A stretch of DNA of 64,000 bases from contig NZ_CP010523.2 in assembly GCF_000828055.2 (NCBI RefSeq), positions 1,178,001 to 1,242,000 on the forward strand, given 5' to 3'. The position numbers and the translations under genes were made by a program. Below, in pieces: positions 26,390-35,572 of this stretch. The notes under the pieces are model-generated. The model did not search any database. It saw nothing but the letters and a program-made list of their open reading frames with translations, and had not been told where the DNA came from. The stretch is from Klebsiella variicola (GTDB lineage: Bacteria; Pseudomonadota; Gammaproteobacteria; Enterobacterales; Enterobacteriaceae). Within the stretch, counting starts at the first letter, position 1. The number at the start of each line of letters is the position of its first letter.

Positions 26390-28791
26390 GTCATCACGAA
26401 GTTGAAAAGCACGGCGGAGCAGAAGATTCCGCCGCTGCTTTTGCCTGGAATGTACCTAAAAAGGCGATTAACCCCTATCTGGGCCCGGCAGAAGTAGCGC
26501 CGGTTTCTGCGCTTTCAAACCTGATTACTCTCTATGCTGCGGATAACGAGCAGGAACAGCTGCGCCGCGAGGCTCTGAGTAATGAGGTCTGGGACCGCTA
26601 TTTCTTCAATGAATCCCGTGATCCTGTTCAGCGGGAAATGGAGAAGGACCTGCTGATCAGCCGTGCCAAAATGGCCCGCGAGCAGCAGCGGTTTAATCCC
26701 GATCTGGTGATTCTGGCAGACGTAAGCGCTGAAGCATCACATATCAGCAAGCCACTGCTTGAGCGCATCAAATATTTCGAGGGCCTGGGCAAGCCGAAGG
26801 CATATTCCCGCTATCTACGTGAAACCATCAGGCCGTGCCTTGAACGCCTGGAGCGCGTGCGTACCAGCCAGGTTTCTGCGTCATTCCGTTTTATGGCGCG
26901 CCACGACGGGCTGGAGGGCCTGCTGGTTCTTCCTGAAATGAACCAGGATCAGGTTAAGCGGTTATCTACCTTGGTGGCGGCACACATGAGCATGTGTCTG
27001 GATGCTGCCTGCGGTGAGCTATTTGCGGATGAAGACGTTACGCTGGAAGAGATCCGCCGGTCATGGGAAAGGGTGGCCACTGAGGCCATGCGCCTTGATG
27101 TTATCCCGCCTGCTTTCGAGCAGCTGCGCCGTAAAAAGCACCGCCGTAACCCGGTCCCATACGAACTTATTCCGGGTTCGCTTGCTCGTATGCTCTGTGC
27201 TGACTGGTGGTATCGCAAGCTGTGGCAGATGCGGTGTGAATGGCGGGAAGAACAGCTGCGCGCCGTCTGCCTGGTTAACAAAAAGGCGTCCCCGTATGTC
27301 AGCTATGAGGCCGTGATCCATAAACGCGAACAGCGCCGCAAATCGCTGGAATTCTTCCGCTCGCATGAGCTGACCAATGAGCAGGGCGATACGCTGGATA
27401 TGGAAGACGTGGTAAACGCCAGCAGCAGCAATCCGGCGCACCGGCGCAACGAAATGATGGCCTGCGTTAAAGGGCTGGAGCTGATCGCAGAAATGCGTGG
27501 TGAATGCGCCGTGTTCTATACCATCACCTGCCCGTCACGCTTTCACGCAACGCTCAATAACGGCAGGCCAAACCCGAAATGGACCAGTGCCACGGTCCGG
27601 CAGAGCAGCGATTATCTGGTGAATATGTTCGCCGCCTTCCGTAAGGCGATGCACAAAGCTGGGCTGCGCTGGTATGGCGTCCGCGTTGCTGAGCCACACC
27701 ATGACGGCACCGTGCACTGGCACCTGCTGTGCTTCATGCGCAAAAAAGACCGCAAATCCATCACCGCGCTGCTGCGTAAATTTGCCATCCGTGAGGACCG
27801 CGAGGAGCTGGGCAACACTACCGGCCCGCGATTTAAGTCTGAGCTGATCAATCCGCGCAAGGGTACGCCTACCAGCTACATCGCGAAGTACATCAGTAAG
27901 AACATCGACGGGCGCGGCCTGGCTAACGAAATCAGCAAAGAAACCGGCAGATCACTGCGGGACAACGCCGAACATGTCAATGCCTGGGCTTCACTGCATC
28001 GCGTCCAGCAATTCCGCTTTTTCGGTATTCCGGGGCGTCAGGCATACCGCGAGCTGCGTTTGCTGGCAGGCCAGGCTGCACGACAGCAGGGCGATAAAAA
28101 AGCCGGTGCGCCGGTACTGGATAACCCGCGTCTGGATGCCGTGCTGGCGGCAGCCGATGCCGGGTGTTTTGCCACCTACATCATGAAACAGGGCGGCGTA
28201 CTGGTTCCGCGTAAACATCACCTGGTCCGCACGGCTTATGAACTCAATGACGAGCCATCAGCCTATGGCGATCACGGCATCCGTATTTATGGCATCTGGT
28301 CCCCGATTATTGAGGGCCGGATTTGCACGCATGCGATGAAGTGGAAAATGGTTCGTAAGGCCGTTGACGTTCAGGAGGCGCCAGCCGACCTGGGCGCTTG
28401 CGCCCCTTGGACTCGTGGCAATAACTGTCCCCCTGTGGAAAAAATGAACGAAAACGGGTCCGTAAGCGGACAGGATTTACCGGATATTACGGGTATGGAT
28501 GAGCGGGAGCTGCAGGAATATCTCCATAGCATGAGCAAAAAGGAGCTGAGGGAGCTAAACGCGCGGCTTCGGATGGTTAAGCCTAAGCGCCGGAAAGGGT
28601 ACAGGCAGGATGTGGATAATCAGCAGCGCCTGCAGCTGGAGTATGAACTTAAATCGAGAGGCTTTGATGGTTCGGAGGCGGAGATCGATCTGCTTCTGCG
28701 CGGCGGCAGTATTCCATCCGGTGCCGGTCTGCGTGTCTTTTACCGGAACCAAAGGCTGCAGGAAGATGATAAGTGGCGCCAGTGGTACTGA
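26386..28791 (+). CDS. A: P2-type replication initiator, gene A endonuclease
   Basis: An 801-residue rolling-circle initiator that nicks the phage origin and joins covalently to DNA. The HUH metal motif H444-W-H446 and the paired catalytic tyrosines Y498 and Y502 (YIAKY) match P2 gpA. The initiator family is cis-acting, with its origin usually within the gene. It starts at a GTG overlapping the dam stop codon. A short hairpin with a T run follows the stop. Confidence 0.94.
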   Translation: MSHHEVEKHGGAEDSAAAFAWNVPKKAINPYLGPAEVAPVSALSNLITLYAADNEQEQLRREALSNEVWDRYFFNESRDPVQREMEKDLLISRAKMAREQQRFNPDLVILADVSAEASHISKPLLERIKYFEGLGKPKAYSRYLRETIRPCLERLERVRTSQVSASFRFMARHDGLEGLLVLPEMNQDQVKRLSTLVAAHMSMCLDAACGELFADEDVTLEEIRRSWERVATEAMRLDVIPPAFEQLRRKKHRRNPVPYELIPGSLARMLCADWWYRKLWQMRCEWREEQLRAVCLVNKKASPYVSYEAVIHKREQRRKSLEFFRSHELTNEQGDTLDMEDVVNASSSNPAHRRNEMMACVKGLELIAEMRGECAVFYTITCPSRFHATLNNGRPNPKWTSATVRQSSDYLVNMFAAFRKAMHKAGLRWYGVRVAEPHHDGTVHWHLLCFMRKKDRKSITALLRKFAIREDREELGNTTGPRFKSELINPRKGTPTSYIAKYISKNIDGRGLANEISKETGRSLRDNAEHVNAWASLHRVQQFRFFGIPGRQAYRELRLLAGQAARQQGDKKAGAPVLDNPRLDAVLAAADAGCFATYIMKQGGVLVPRKHHLVRTAYELNDEPSAYGDHGIRIYGIWSPIIEGRICTHAMKWKMVRKAVDVQEAPADLGACAPWTRGNNCPPVEKMNENGSVSGQDLPDITGMDERELQEYLHSMSKKELRELNARLRMVKPKRRKGYRQDVDNQQRLQLEYELKSRGFDGSEAEIDLLLRGGSIPSGAGLRVFYRNQRLQEDDKWRQWY

Positions 28792-28798
28792 TGAAGGG

Positions 28799-28819
28799 GG
28801 CGCATTTTTCGCCTTTTTT
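28799..28819 (+). terminator. terminator after gene A
   Basis: GGCG / CGCC short stem with a 7-base loop followed by six T residues, 8 bp after the stop codon of gene A. The stem is short, so strength is uncertain. Confidence 0.55.
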
Positions 28820-28884
28820 CTGCTACATCGGACACATCTGATTGAATGATAAAAAGTATTTTACAACTTAAAAAACGTATTATA

Positions 28885-28900
28885 CTGTATGTATGTACAG
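28885..28900. promoter_or_regulatory. LexA (SOS) box
   Basis: CTGTATGTATGTACAG fits the CTGT-N8-ACAG consensus exactly. It overlaps the end of a predicted -10 (TATACT, 28881-28886), with TTTACA at 28860 as -35. LexA bound here would silence the downstream small genes until DNA damage. Confidence 0.85.
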
Positions 28901-28963
28901 TGTTTGGTTGTCCGTATGTAGGGATGTGGCATTACATATCCTGTAGTGAGGATCGGAGGGAAA

Positions 28964-29152
28964 ATGCAGGACTATCTTTTGGAGTCGTTGAAGCTCCAGC
29001 GTATTGATTTTTTTATCAAGCTTGTAGCGGCTAGTGAGTGCAGCGATGAAGAGAAGCGGCTTGCTATCCAGTGGGTCTCAGAGCTGACAGATGAATTAAT
29101 GGCGAAAATCCGTAGCCATGAGTACAGCCGGTCAATGGATGTTTCCAGTTAG
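28964..29152 (+). CDS. small SOS-controlled prophage protein, unknown
   Basis: A 62-residue acidic helical protein, first after the LexA box. GGAGGG lies 3-4 bases before the ATG at 28964. No recognised domain. It is co-transcribed with the DinI-like gene 14 bp downstream, so it probably acts during prophage induction. Confidence 0.7.
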   Translation: MQDYLLESLKLQRIDFFIKLVAASECSDEEKRLAIQWVSELTDELMAKIRSHEYSRSMDVSS

Positions 29153-29166
29153 AAGGGATGATCTCC

Positions 29167-29400
29167 ATGCGTGTCGAAATAATGATTGATAAAGAGCAGA
29201 AAATTAGCCAGGCGACACTGGAAGCACTCGAAACCGAGCTTTACCGCAACCTGACCCCTTTGTATCCCAAGACGGCGATCCGCATTCGTAAAGGCAGTGC
29301 CAACGGTATCGAGTTGACCGGCTTAAAACTTGATGAGGATAAACAGCGGGTAATGGAAATTATGCAGCAGGTCTGGGAAGACGACAGCTGGATGCATTAA
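29167..29400 (+). CDS. DinI-like protein (candidate Tum-type inducer)
   Basis: A 77-residue DinI family protein: MRVEIMIDK start, two-strand/two-helix layout, EDKQRVMEIMQQVWEDD C-terminal helix. Host DinI binds RecA filaments. In phage 186 the LexA-controlled antirepressor Tum has a DinI-like part, so this gene, behind a LexA box in a phage with a 186-type CI, is the best candidate for inducing the prophage. It lacks the N-terminal Tum extension. The ATG at 29167 has AAGGG 9 bp upstream; the ATG at 29158 abuts that site. Confidence 0.82.
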   Translation: MRVEIMIDKEQKISQATLEALETELYRNLTPLYPKTAIRIRKGSANGIELTGLKLDEDKQRVMEIMQQVWEDDSWMH

Positions 29401-29409
29401 CAAAACGTT

Positions 29410-29440
29410 GCAGGCGATAAAACTGGTTTTTACCGCCTGC
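29410..29440 (+). terminator. hairpin after the DinI-like gene
   Basis: GCAGGCG (29410-29416) pairs with CGCCTGC (29434-29440), with additional internal A/T pairing. No T run follows the stem, so it may attenuate rather than end transcription. Confidence 0.4.
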
Positions 29441-29475
29441 AAGGTTGAACAACGAGCAAGGCGAGGCGTTAGGCT

Positions 29476-29733
29476 ATGGGGTCTAAAGACAGCAATTATC
29501 AGGTCGTTTATCGCTATGAGTCATTAATAAAGTATGTCCCGGGTGGCTGGGTGCTGTTTCAGCGGCCAAAATCCTGCGGCGGCGGGTTCTGGCTGGGTAA
29601 AACCTATGATGGTGTTTTTATGTTTGAACTTGATCGCCCCGTTCCCCTTAGTGAGGGAGTTAAGTACATCATCCTCTCATCTCGAGTGGCTGAAAACTTC
29701 ATGGATTTTGACGAGGATTTCAGGCTAACCTGA
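29476..29733 (+). CDS. small prophage protein, unknown
   Basis: An 85-residue protein with a beta-rich pattern (YQVVYRYESLIKYVPGGW) that I do not recognise. It is the last gene before the cos region and is followed by a strong terminator. Its position in the SOS-controlled cassette is the only functional clue. Confidence 0.62.
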   Translation: MGSKDSNYQVVYRYESLIKYVPGGWVLFQRPKSCGGGFWLGKTYDGVFMFELDRPVPLSEGVKYIILSSRVAENFMDFDEDFRLT

Positions 29734-29799
29734 AAAAACGAGAGTGCATGGCTATGCCGCATGAATCTGCATGATCGTTTGAGGATCGTTTTAGCTCCG

Positions 29800-29823
29800 G
29801 CCCGCCAGTTCTGGCGGGCTTTT
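29800..29823 (+). terminator. strong terminator before cos
   Basis: GCCCGCCA and TGGCGGGC form a perfect 8-bp GC stem with GTTC loop, followed by TTTT. It closes the early/SOS transcription unit. Confidence 0.85.
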
Positions 29824-29868
29824 GCATGTCTCATGCAGGTGCATGAAAACCACTATACAAAGCGGGCA

Positions 29869-29887
29869 GGCGTGGCGGGGATACGAG
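29869..29887. other. cos site (cohesive end)
   Basis: GGCGTGGCGGGGATACGAG matches the 19-nt P2/186 cohesive end type (186 is, to my recollection, GGCGTGGCGGGG followed by AAAGCAT). The first 12 bases are identical to 186 and 11 of 12 to P2. It lies between the early genes and Q, as in P2. Confidence 0.8.
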
Positions 29888-29996
29888 CGCGCGCAAAAGC
29901 TCAAAACTATGACAAAAGGTCGTAGAAAAATTGAAATGAGTTCTTTAAAGTAAAAGTGTTATCGCATTGCTACTAATAAATAGAGGAACTTGTTAT

Positions 29997-30701
29997 ATGG
30001 CGATTATGGTTAATGATTGTCCACGTTGCGGAAGTCAGAGAATTACATTTAATATTCAAGATGGGAATTATATACAGGATCGACATATAGGCTTCAATAT
30101 TACTATAAAGATTTATGAGTTATATTGTATTTGCCGGCAATGCATGCGTGGCACAATTTTTATTGCTCAACCTTCGGCAGAGCAAAAAACCTTTGAGGGA
30201 GTTGAGTGGCGTTCTGCTTTTAATTTAAATGCTATTGGCACTATTACAGGTACGGTTGGTCCAGCAGATTTGAAAGTAAGCCCACCACCTGAGTTTCTTC
30301 CAGAGAAAATAAATGATGCTTTTATAGAAGGGGCAAAATGCTTGTCCGTTGGGTGTTACAACGCTGCTGCAACAATGTACAGGCTATGTCTGGATATGGC
30401 TACAAAGGAACTACTACCGCCAGAGGGGCAGGAGCCGGGAAGCAGAATCAGACGTAGTTTGGGATTGCGTATGGGATGGTTGTTTGACAACCAGGTCTTA
30501 CCTCAGGCTATGAGAGATTTAGCCGAATGCGTAAAAGATGATGGAAATGATGGTGCCCATGATGGGCTCCTTGATAAAACATCTGCAATTGACCTAGAGG
30601 AGTTTACATATGTCTTATTAGAACGCCTGTACACTGAAAAAGCACGCTTAGAAGAGGCTAAATTAAGACGACAAAAAAGACATAACGAAAGCGGCTCGTA
30701 A
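29997..30701 (+). CDS. DUF4145-like protein (prophage accessory gene)
   Basis: A 234-residue protein with two CxxC-type cysteine pairs near the N-terminus (CPRCGS and CICRQC), probably a zinc ribbon, then a helical domain resembling DUF4145 (GCYNAAATMYRLCLDMATKEL and HDGLLDKTSAIDLEEF). DUF4145 occurs in proteins linked to restriction and other defence loci. The gene is AT-rich, between cos and Q, convergent with the capsid operon, so it is cargo. I use the ATG at 29997 with GAGG upstream; biochemical function unknown. Confidence 0.75.
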   Translation: MAIMVNDCPRCGSQRITFNIQDGNYIQDRHIGFNITIKIYELYCICRQCMRGTIFIAQPSAEQKTFEGVEWRSAFNLNAIGTITGTVGPADLKVSPPPEFLPEKINDAFIEGAKCLSVGCYNAAATMYRLCLDMATKELLPPEGQEPGSRIRRSLGLRMGWLFDNQVLPQAMRDLAECVKDDGNDGAHDGLLDKTSAIDLEEFTYVLLERLYTEKARLEEAKLRRQKRHNESGS

Positions 30702-30708
30702 GAGCCGC
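30691..30708. terminator. hairpin between the DUF4145-like gene and Q
   Basis: GCGGCTC and GAGCCGC with a GTAA loop overlap the stop codon of the accessory gene and separate two convergent genes. There is no T run on either side. Confidence 0.5.
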
Positions 30709-30719
30709 CTCAGTCGTAT

Positions 30720-31751
30720 CTAATTAAATTCTAAATTATAAGGTTCAAAGATGATAATTTCATCATCAAGCCACTCGTTAATTTGTTCTAGCCTTTTTTG
30801 AAGTGGGAACAATTCATTTCGAACAAACACTTTGCTAGCTTTCTCAACATCACCAAATCCTCCAACATTGTTTGGCATAATGCCCATCATTTGCGGAGGT
30901 ACGCGGTGTGCTGCCATCATGTCATCGCGGCTCACGTTTTTGATGTTTAAAAACTCATCCTTTGCCGCAACCTCCGACAACGGGATGATCTGGATGCCGT
31001 CCTTTTTTCCGTTGGGAGAGTACATAAATAAGTTGCGGAAGTTACCCGGCCCTTTAGCGCTTTTCATTGCCTGGCGGATATTGTTCACGTCTTCCTGATT
31101 CTGCGCTGCGTCGGTCATGTACATGATGAAACCCGCATGGCTGCCGTTGATGTAATACTTCCGGCGGAACAGCGTTGCCGACTCATTAAGCAGAGTTGAA
31201 GGGATAGCTGAGAGGTAGCCGGGCAGTCCGTAGATTTCCTGGTTAATGTCCGGCTCCATCAGGTGAAAGATGCTACCCGTTGTGAACTCATAGGGCTGTG
31301 TAGTAAGCCCATATTGCACAAACCAGTAAGTGTCGAGGTCAAGACCTCGCCGGGTGTACTTCGCCAGTGATGGCTCCAGTGACAAGACCCCGCCAAGTCG
31401 GTTAGTCCGTTTTTCCAGGTAGGCGTTACCAAATACCAGATAATCCTGCACAAAACGGGTAAAAGCTTGCTGGCTAAGCAGTGGGTGCGGAATGTAGGTG
31501 CTGCTGAGAATGTCACGCTTAACGGCAATCGGTGAGCTGTGATGTACGGCTGCGCGATAGGTCCGCGCCAGCCCGTCAAAGCTCACCGGCGGCTCATACC
31601 AGCGGTCCATTTGCACGCATTCTACGTAGTCCAGAAGTTCTCGGCGGTCCAGTACCGGAATGGGATCGCCAAAGCTGAACGCCTGAGTAGTCGCTGCATC
31701 ATTGGGTTGTACGTCAGGTGGCATCACATCCTGTGCGGTATTCTCAGTCAT
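30720..31751 (-). CDS. Q: portal protein gpQ
   Basis: A 343-residue phage portal protein of the P2 gpQ family (PBSX-type portal). It forms the dodecameric ring at the capsid vertex through which DNA is packaged and ejected. Segments typical of the family include RTYRAAVHHSSPIAVKRDIL and MMAAHRVPPQMMGIMP. The start codon overlaps the stop of P (TAATG-type overlap), as expected for the P-Q late operon. Confidence 0.95.
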   Translation of the reverse strand: MTENTAQDVMPPDVQPNDAATTQAFSFGDPIPVLDRRELLDYVECVQMDRWYEPPVSFDGLARTYRAAVHHSSPIAVKRDILSSTYIPHPLLSQQAFTRFVQDYLVFGNAYLEKRTNRLGGVLSLEPSLAKYTRRGLDLDTYWFVQYGLTTQPYEFTTGSIFHLMEPDINQEIYGLPGYLSAIPSTLLNESATLFRRKYYINGSHAGFIMYMTDAAQNQEDVNNIRQAMKSAKGPGNFRNLFMYSPNGKKDGIQIIPLSEVAAKDEFLNIKNVSRDDMMAAHRVPPQMMGIMPNNVGGFGDVEKASKVFVRNELFPLQKRLEQINEWLDDEIIIFEPYNLEFN

Positions 31752-33514
31752 TAAAAAATCTCCACAATGTTGCTGGTATTGGCGGCTTCGCCCTGCAGCG
31801 GTTCGTTAAACAGTGCGTGCATCGTTGCCCAGGCCAAATCTGCGTGGCTGGCTTCTTCGCTGCGGCTGGCTTCGTAGGTAGGGCGGTTTCCGCTGGCGGT
31901 GGTGGCGCGGCGGATAGCCATAAATGACTGCGCAATGTCGGTATGCCCGGCGTCAAACTCCAGACGGCGGTGGCTGATAATGTCGTATGCCTTGAGCACC
32001 AGGGCGTTTTTGACGTTGGGGTTATAGACAAACTCCCGCACGGCAGGGAAAAAGCCTTTTACGTTTTCATAAACACCGTGGCCGACGCCGGTGGAGTCAA
32101 TGCCGATGTAGGTCACGTTATACTGCTGCGTCAGTTTGCGGATGGCCTCTGCCTGGGCGCGGAAGTCCATTCCACGCCACTGGTGACGCTCAAGGATGCG
32201 GAACTTACCGCCGGGAACCGTCGGTGGAGCAATGACTACGCAGCCAGCGCTGTCACCGTTCTGGGTACCTTTCGCCGGGTCATAGCCGATCCAGACTTCG
32301 CGCCAGCCGAACGGACGCAGGGCCAGCGCCTGAAAGTCTTCCCAGACTTCCCAGCTGTCCACCATGCAGGCCTGCAGGTCAGCCAGTGGGAAAACTGAGG
32401 CGAGATCGTCGATGAACTCACACATCAGCAGGTTCTGGTACTCGTCGGGGCTGTACTCCAGGCGCAGCTGGTCGAGGTCGAACAGGTTGCAGCCACCGCG
32501 CACGGCGTCCTCCACCGTCACGATCTGTCTGAACTGACCGTCAGCGCAAAGCAGACCGGCAGCAAGGGCTGAGTGGGTCAGGTCGATATCAACGCGATCA
32601 GCTTTTGCCCGCCCGCGATTGAACAGGGCGCCGGACCAGAACGGGTAAGCGCTGTGCGTCAGGCTGGAAGGCGTTGAGAAATAGGTCTGGCGCCATTTCT
32701 TGTGCAGCGCCATGCCGGAGGCGACTTTACGTAGCTCCTGAAATTTCGGGATCCAGAAATACTCATCAAGATACAGATTGCCGTGGTAGCTCTGCGCGGT
32801 GCGGGCGTTGGTCCCGAGAAAATACAGCGTGGCGCCGTTTGGCAGCACCATGGGATCGCCTTTTAATTCCACGTCGACTTCTTTGGCAAACTCGCTGATG
32901 TACTGCTTAAAAACATGCGCCTGGGCTTTACTGGCTGACAGGAAAATCTGGTTTCGCCCTGTCATCAGGGCGTCCATCAGCGCTTCACGCGCGAAATAAT
33001 ACGTAGCGCCGATCTGGCGCGATTTAAGCACGTTGCGGATGCGGTGCTTAATTCCTGCTTCCCACCAGTGGCGCTGATATTCAAACATTCCGTTGCGGAA
33101 AATTTCTTCCAGCTTTTCGATCTGTTCGTCGCTGAACTGGTTTTTTTCAGGTTGTTTGCGGGTGCCGCGGTTGCGGTTTTGCACGTTGGGGTTAAGGTCC
33201 GCCTCATTACCACCGTTGTTAAATTTACCGATACGGGCGTGTCGTTCAGACTGGCGAGCCAGCAGGTCTATTTCTTTAAAGTCTTTCCCTTCCTTGTGCT
33301 CCTTCATGATGAGCTGGCAATAGCGGGCGGCAGTGGTGAGCTGCATCTGATCGAGTGGGCCGTATTCGCCCCACTTGTCGCGCTTTTTCCAGCTGTGAAC
33401 GGTTGCAACTTTTTCGCCCAGCATTTCAGCAATGCGGGCTACGCGGTATCCCTGAAAATACAGCAGTAATGCCTGCCTGCGGGGATCGAGGTCTGCGGGG
33501 GTCATCGTTTCCAT
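31751..33514 (-). CDS. P: terminase large subunit gpP
   Basis: A 587-residue packaging ATPase/nuclease of the P2 gpP family. An N-terminal HTH (YRVARIAEMLGEKVATVHSW) is followed by the ATPase with SRQIGATYYFARE as Walker-A-equivalent and YLDEYFWI as Walker B region. The C-terminal RNase-H-like nuclease begins at GYDPAKGTQNGDSAG. With gpM it cuts cos and packages DNA. An ATG three codons in (33505) could be the true start. The operon reads leftward from the shared Ogr box at 33558. Confidence 0.95.
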   Translation of the reverse strand: METMTPADLDPRRQALLLYFQGYRVARIAEMLGEKVATVHSWKKRDKWGEYGPLDQMQLTTAARYCQLIMKEHKEGKDFKEIDLLARQSERHARIGKFNNGGNEADLNPNVQNRNRGTRKQPEKNQFSDEQIEKLEEIFRNGMFEYQRHWWEAGIKHRIRNVLKSRQIGATYYFAREALMDALMTGRNQIFLSASKAQAHVFKQYISEFAKEVDVELKGDPMVLPNGATLYFLGTNARTAQSYHGNLYLDEYFWIPKFQELRKVASGMALHKKWRQTYFSTPSSLTHSAYPFWSGALFNRGRAKADRVDIDLTHSALAAGLLCADGQFRQIVTVEDAVRGGCNLFDLDQLRLEYSPDEYQNLLMCEFIDDLASVFPLADLQACMVDSWEVWEDFQALALRPFGWREVWIGYDPAKGTQNGDSAGCVVIAPPTVPGGKFRILERHQWRGMDFRAQAEAIRKLTQQYNVTYIGIDSTGVGHGVYENVKGFFPAVREFVYNPNVKNALVLKAYDIISHRRLEFDAGHTDIAQSFMAIRRATTASGNRPTYEASRSEEASHADLAWATMHALFNEPLQGEAANTSNIVEIF

Positions 33515-33557
33515 GGCACAAACATACGGCCTTGCCTGGCACCTTTCCCCGGCTGGC

Positions 33558-33581
33558 CTTTGTATGGTTTACCGCACAAGG
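33558..33581. promoter_or_regulatory. Ogr activator box for the divergent P and O promoters
   Basis: CTTTGT-N12-ACAAGG resembles the P2 late-activator site TGTTGT-N12-ACAACA. It is the only such site between the divergent P and O genes, centred 85 bp before the O start and 55 bp before the P start, so one site may serve both directions. Confidence 0.7.
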
Positions 33582-33654
33582 TCCGCGCGTTGTTTCACCC
33601 CCTCCATCGCAGCAACCATAAGGCCTCACAGAGTTATTTGATGGAGTCGGTCAC

Positions 33655-34488
33655 ATGGCTGTAAAAGCAAAGCGCTTCCGCATCGGTGTGGAAGGGGCAA
33701 CGACAGACGGGCGCAATATTGAGCGTGCCTGGCTGGAACAGATGGCGGCGAGCTATGACCCGCAGCTGTATACCGCGTTGATTAATCTGGAGCACATCAA
33801 GGGTTACACCCCTGATAGCCCTTTCCGCCGTTTCGGGACAGTGGATAAGCTGGAAACAGAGGAGATTGCAGACGGCCCGCTGAAAGGGAAACTGGCCCTG
33901 TATGCGTGGATCACCCCGTCAGAGGACCTGGTAGCGTATACCCGTAATCTGCAAAAGCTGTTTACCTCGATGGAAGTCAATACCAGTTTTGCCGATACCG
34001 GCAAAGCCTACCTGGTTGGCCTGGCGGCGACGGATGATCCCGCAAGCCTGGGTACTGAAATGCTGCAGTTTAGCGCCAGCGCCAGAAGTAACCCCCTGGC
34101 AGGCCGCAAGCAAAACCCTGAAAACCTCTTTACCGCCGCCGAAGAAACGCTGATCGAGTGGGAAGAAGTCCAGGACGATAAACCCTCCCTGTTTTCCCGC
34201 GTTGCCGCGATGTTCACCAAAAAAGAACAGAACGATGAAGAGCGTTTTTCTGACGTGCATCGCGCGGTTGAGCTGATTGCTACTGAACAGCAAAACCTGA
34301 GCGAACGCACTAATAACTCCCTGTCTGCGCAGGATACGCGCATTGCTGAGCTGGAAGCCTCCCTGCAGGAACAGCAGACCGCTTTTGCTGAACTGGAGCA
34401 GCGGCTGAGCCAGGAAGACAGCCGCAAAGATTATCGCCAGCGCGCGCCGGGCGGAAACGCACCGGCAGGCACACTGACCAATTGCTGA
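33655..34488 (+). CDS. O: capsid scaffolding protease gpO
   Basis: A 277-residue protein, the N-terminal half of which is the prohead serine protease and the C-terminal half scaffold. Candidate triad D18, H47 (NLEHIKGY) and S105 (FTSMEV) line up with the P2 gpO triad. The region from about 200 to 265 is a long coiled coil rich in Gln/Glu. First gene of the rightward late operon. Confidence 0.94.
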   Translation: MAVKAKRFRIGVEGATTDGRNIERAWLEQMAASYDPQLYTALINLEHIKGYTPDSPFRRFGTVDKLETEEIADGPLKGKLALYAWITPSEDLVAYTRNLQKLFTSMEVNTSFADTGKAYLVGLAATDDPASLGTEMLQFSASARSNPLAGRKQNPENLFTAAEETLIEWEEVQDDKPSLFSRVAAMFTKKEQNDEERFSDVHRAVELIATEQQNLSERTNNSLSAQDTRIAELEASLQEQQTAFAELEQRLSQEDSRKDYRQRAPGGNAPAGTLTNC

Positions 34489-34504
34489 TGGAGCATAAGA
34501 ACCA

Positions 34505-35569
34505 ATGAAAAAGAAAACCCGTTTTGCCTTTAACGCCTACCTGCAGCAGCTGGCACGCCTGAACAACGTGGAAGTGGAAGAACTTTCCAGCAAATTCACC
34601 GTTGAGCCGTCGGTACAGCAGACGCTGGAAGACCAGATCCAGCAGTCCGCTGCCTTTCTGACACTGATTAACATCACCCCGGTGGATGAGCAGTCAGGCC
34701 AGCTGCTGGGGCTGGGTGTCGGTAGCACGATTGCCGGTACCACGGATACCACCACCAAAGAGCGCGAACCAACTGACCCGACAGTGATGGCGGACGTGGA
34801 ATACAAATGCGAGCAGACCAACTTTGATACGGTGCTGACCTACGCAAAGCTGGACCTGTGGGCAAAATTCCAGGATTTCCAGGTACGGATCCGTAACGCC
34901 ATCGTGAAGCGCCAGGCTCTGGACCGCATCATGATCGGGTTTAACGGCGTGAAGCGTGCCAAAACCTCTGACCGCGACGCCAACCCGATGCTGCAGGACG
35001 TAAATAAGGGCTGGCTGCAAAAAATCCGCGAAGATGCGCCGGATCATGTCATGGGCAGCGAAACCAAAGACGGCGTGACCACCAAAGGCGCCGTGAAGGT
35101 TGGTAAGGGTGGCGATTATGCCAACCTGGATGCCGTGGTGATGGATGCGGTCAACGAGCTGATCGACCCGGTGTATCAGGATGATGATGATCTGGTGGTG
35201 GTCTGTGGCCGTGAGCTGCTGTCTGACAAGTATTTCCCGCTGGTTAACAAAGACCAGGAGAACACGGAGAAGCTGGCCGCTGATCTGATCATCAGCCAGA
35301 AACGCATGGGTGGCCTGCAGGCTGTACGCGCGCCGTATTTCCCTGCGAATGCACTGCTGATCACCCGCCTGGATAACCTGTCCATTTACTGGCAGGAAGA
35401 TACCCGCCGTCGTTCTGTTATCGATAACCCGAAACGTGACCGTGTCGAGAATTTCGAGTCCGTCAATGAAGCGTATGTGGTTGAGGATTACCGCTGCGCG
35501 GCGCTGGTCGAAAACATCCAGATGGGGGATTTCAGCGCGCCAGCTGTACCGGAAGGCGAGGGGGCATAA
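34505..35569 (+). CDS. N: major capsid protein gpN
   Basis: A 354-residue HK97-fold major capsid precursor of the P2 gpN family. The N-terminal FAFNAYLQQLARLNNVEVEE region is removed by gpO in P2. The body includes TNFDTVLTYAKLDLWAKFQDF. It lies 16 bp after O and 3 bp before M. Confidence 0.95.
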   Translation: MKKKTRFAFNAYLQQLARLNNVEVEELSSKFTVEPSVQQTLEDQIQQSAAFLTLINITPVDEQSGQLLGLGVGSTIAGTTDTTTKEREPTDPTVMADVEYKCEQTNFDTVLTYAKLDLWAKFQDFQVRIRNAIVKRQALDRIMIGFNGVKRAKTSDRDANPMLQDVNKGWLQKIREDAPDHVMGSETKDGVTTKGAVKVGKGGDYANLDAVVMDAVNELIDPVYQDDDDLVVVCGRELLSDKYFPLVNKDQENTEKLAADLIISQKRMGGLQAVRAPYFPANALLITRLDNLSIYWQEDTRRRSVIDNPKRDRVENFESVNEAYVVEDYRCAALVENIQMGDFSAPAVPEGEGA

Positions 35570-35572
35570 CGC

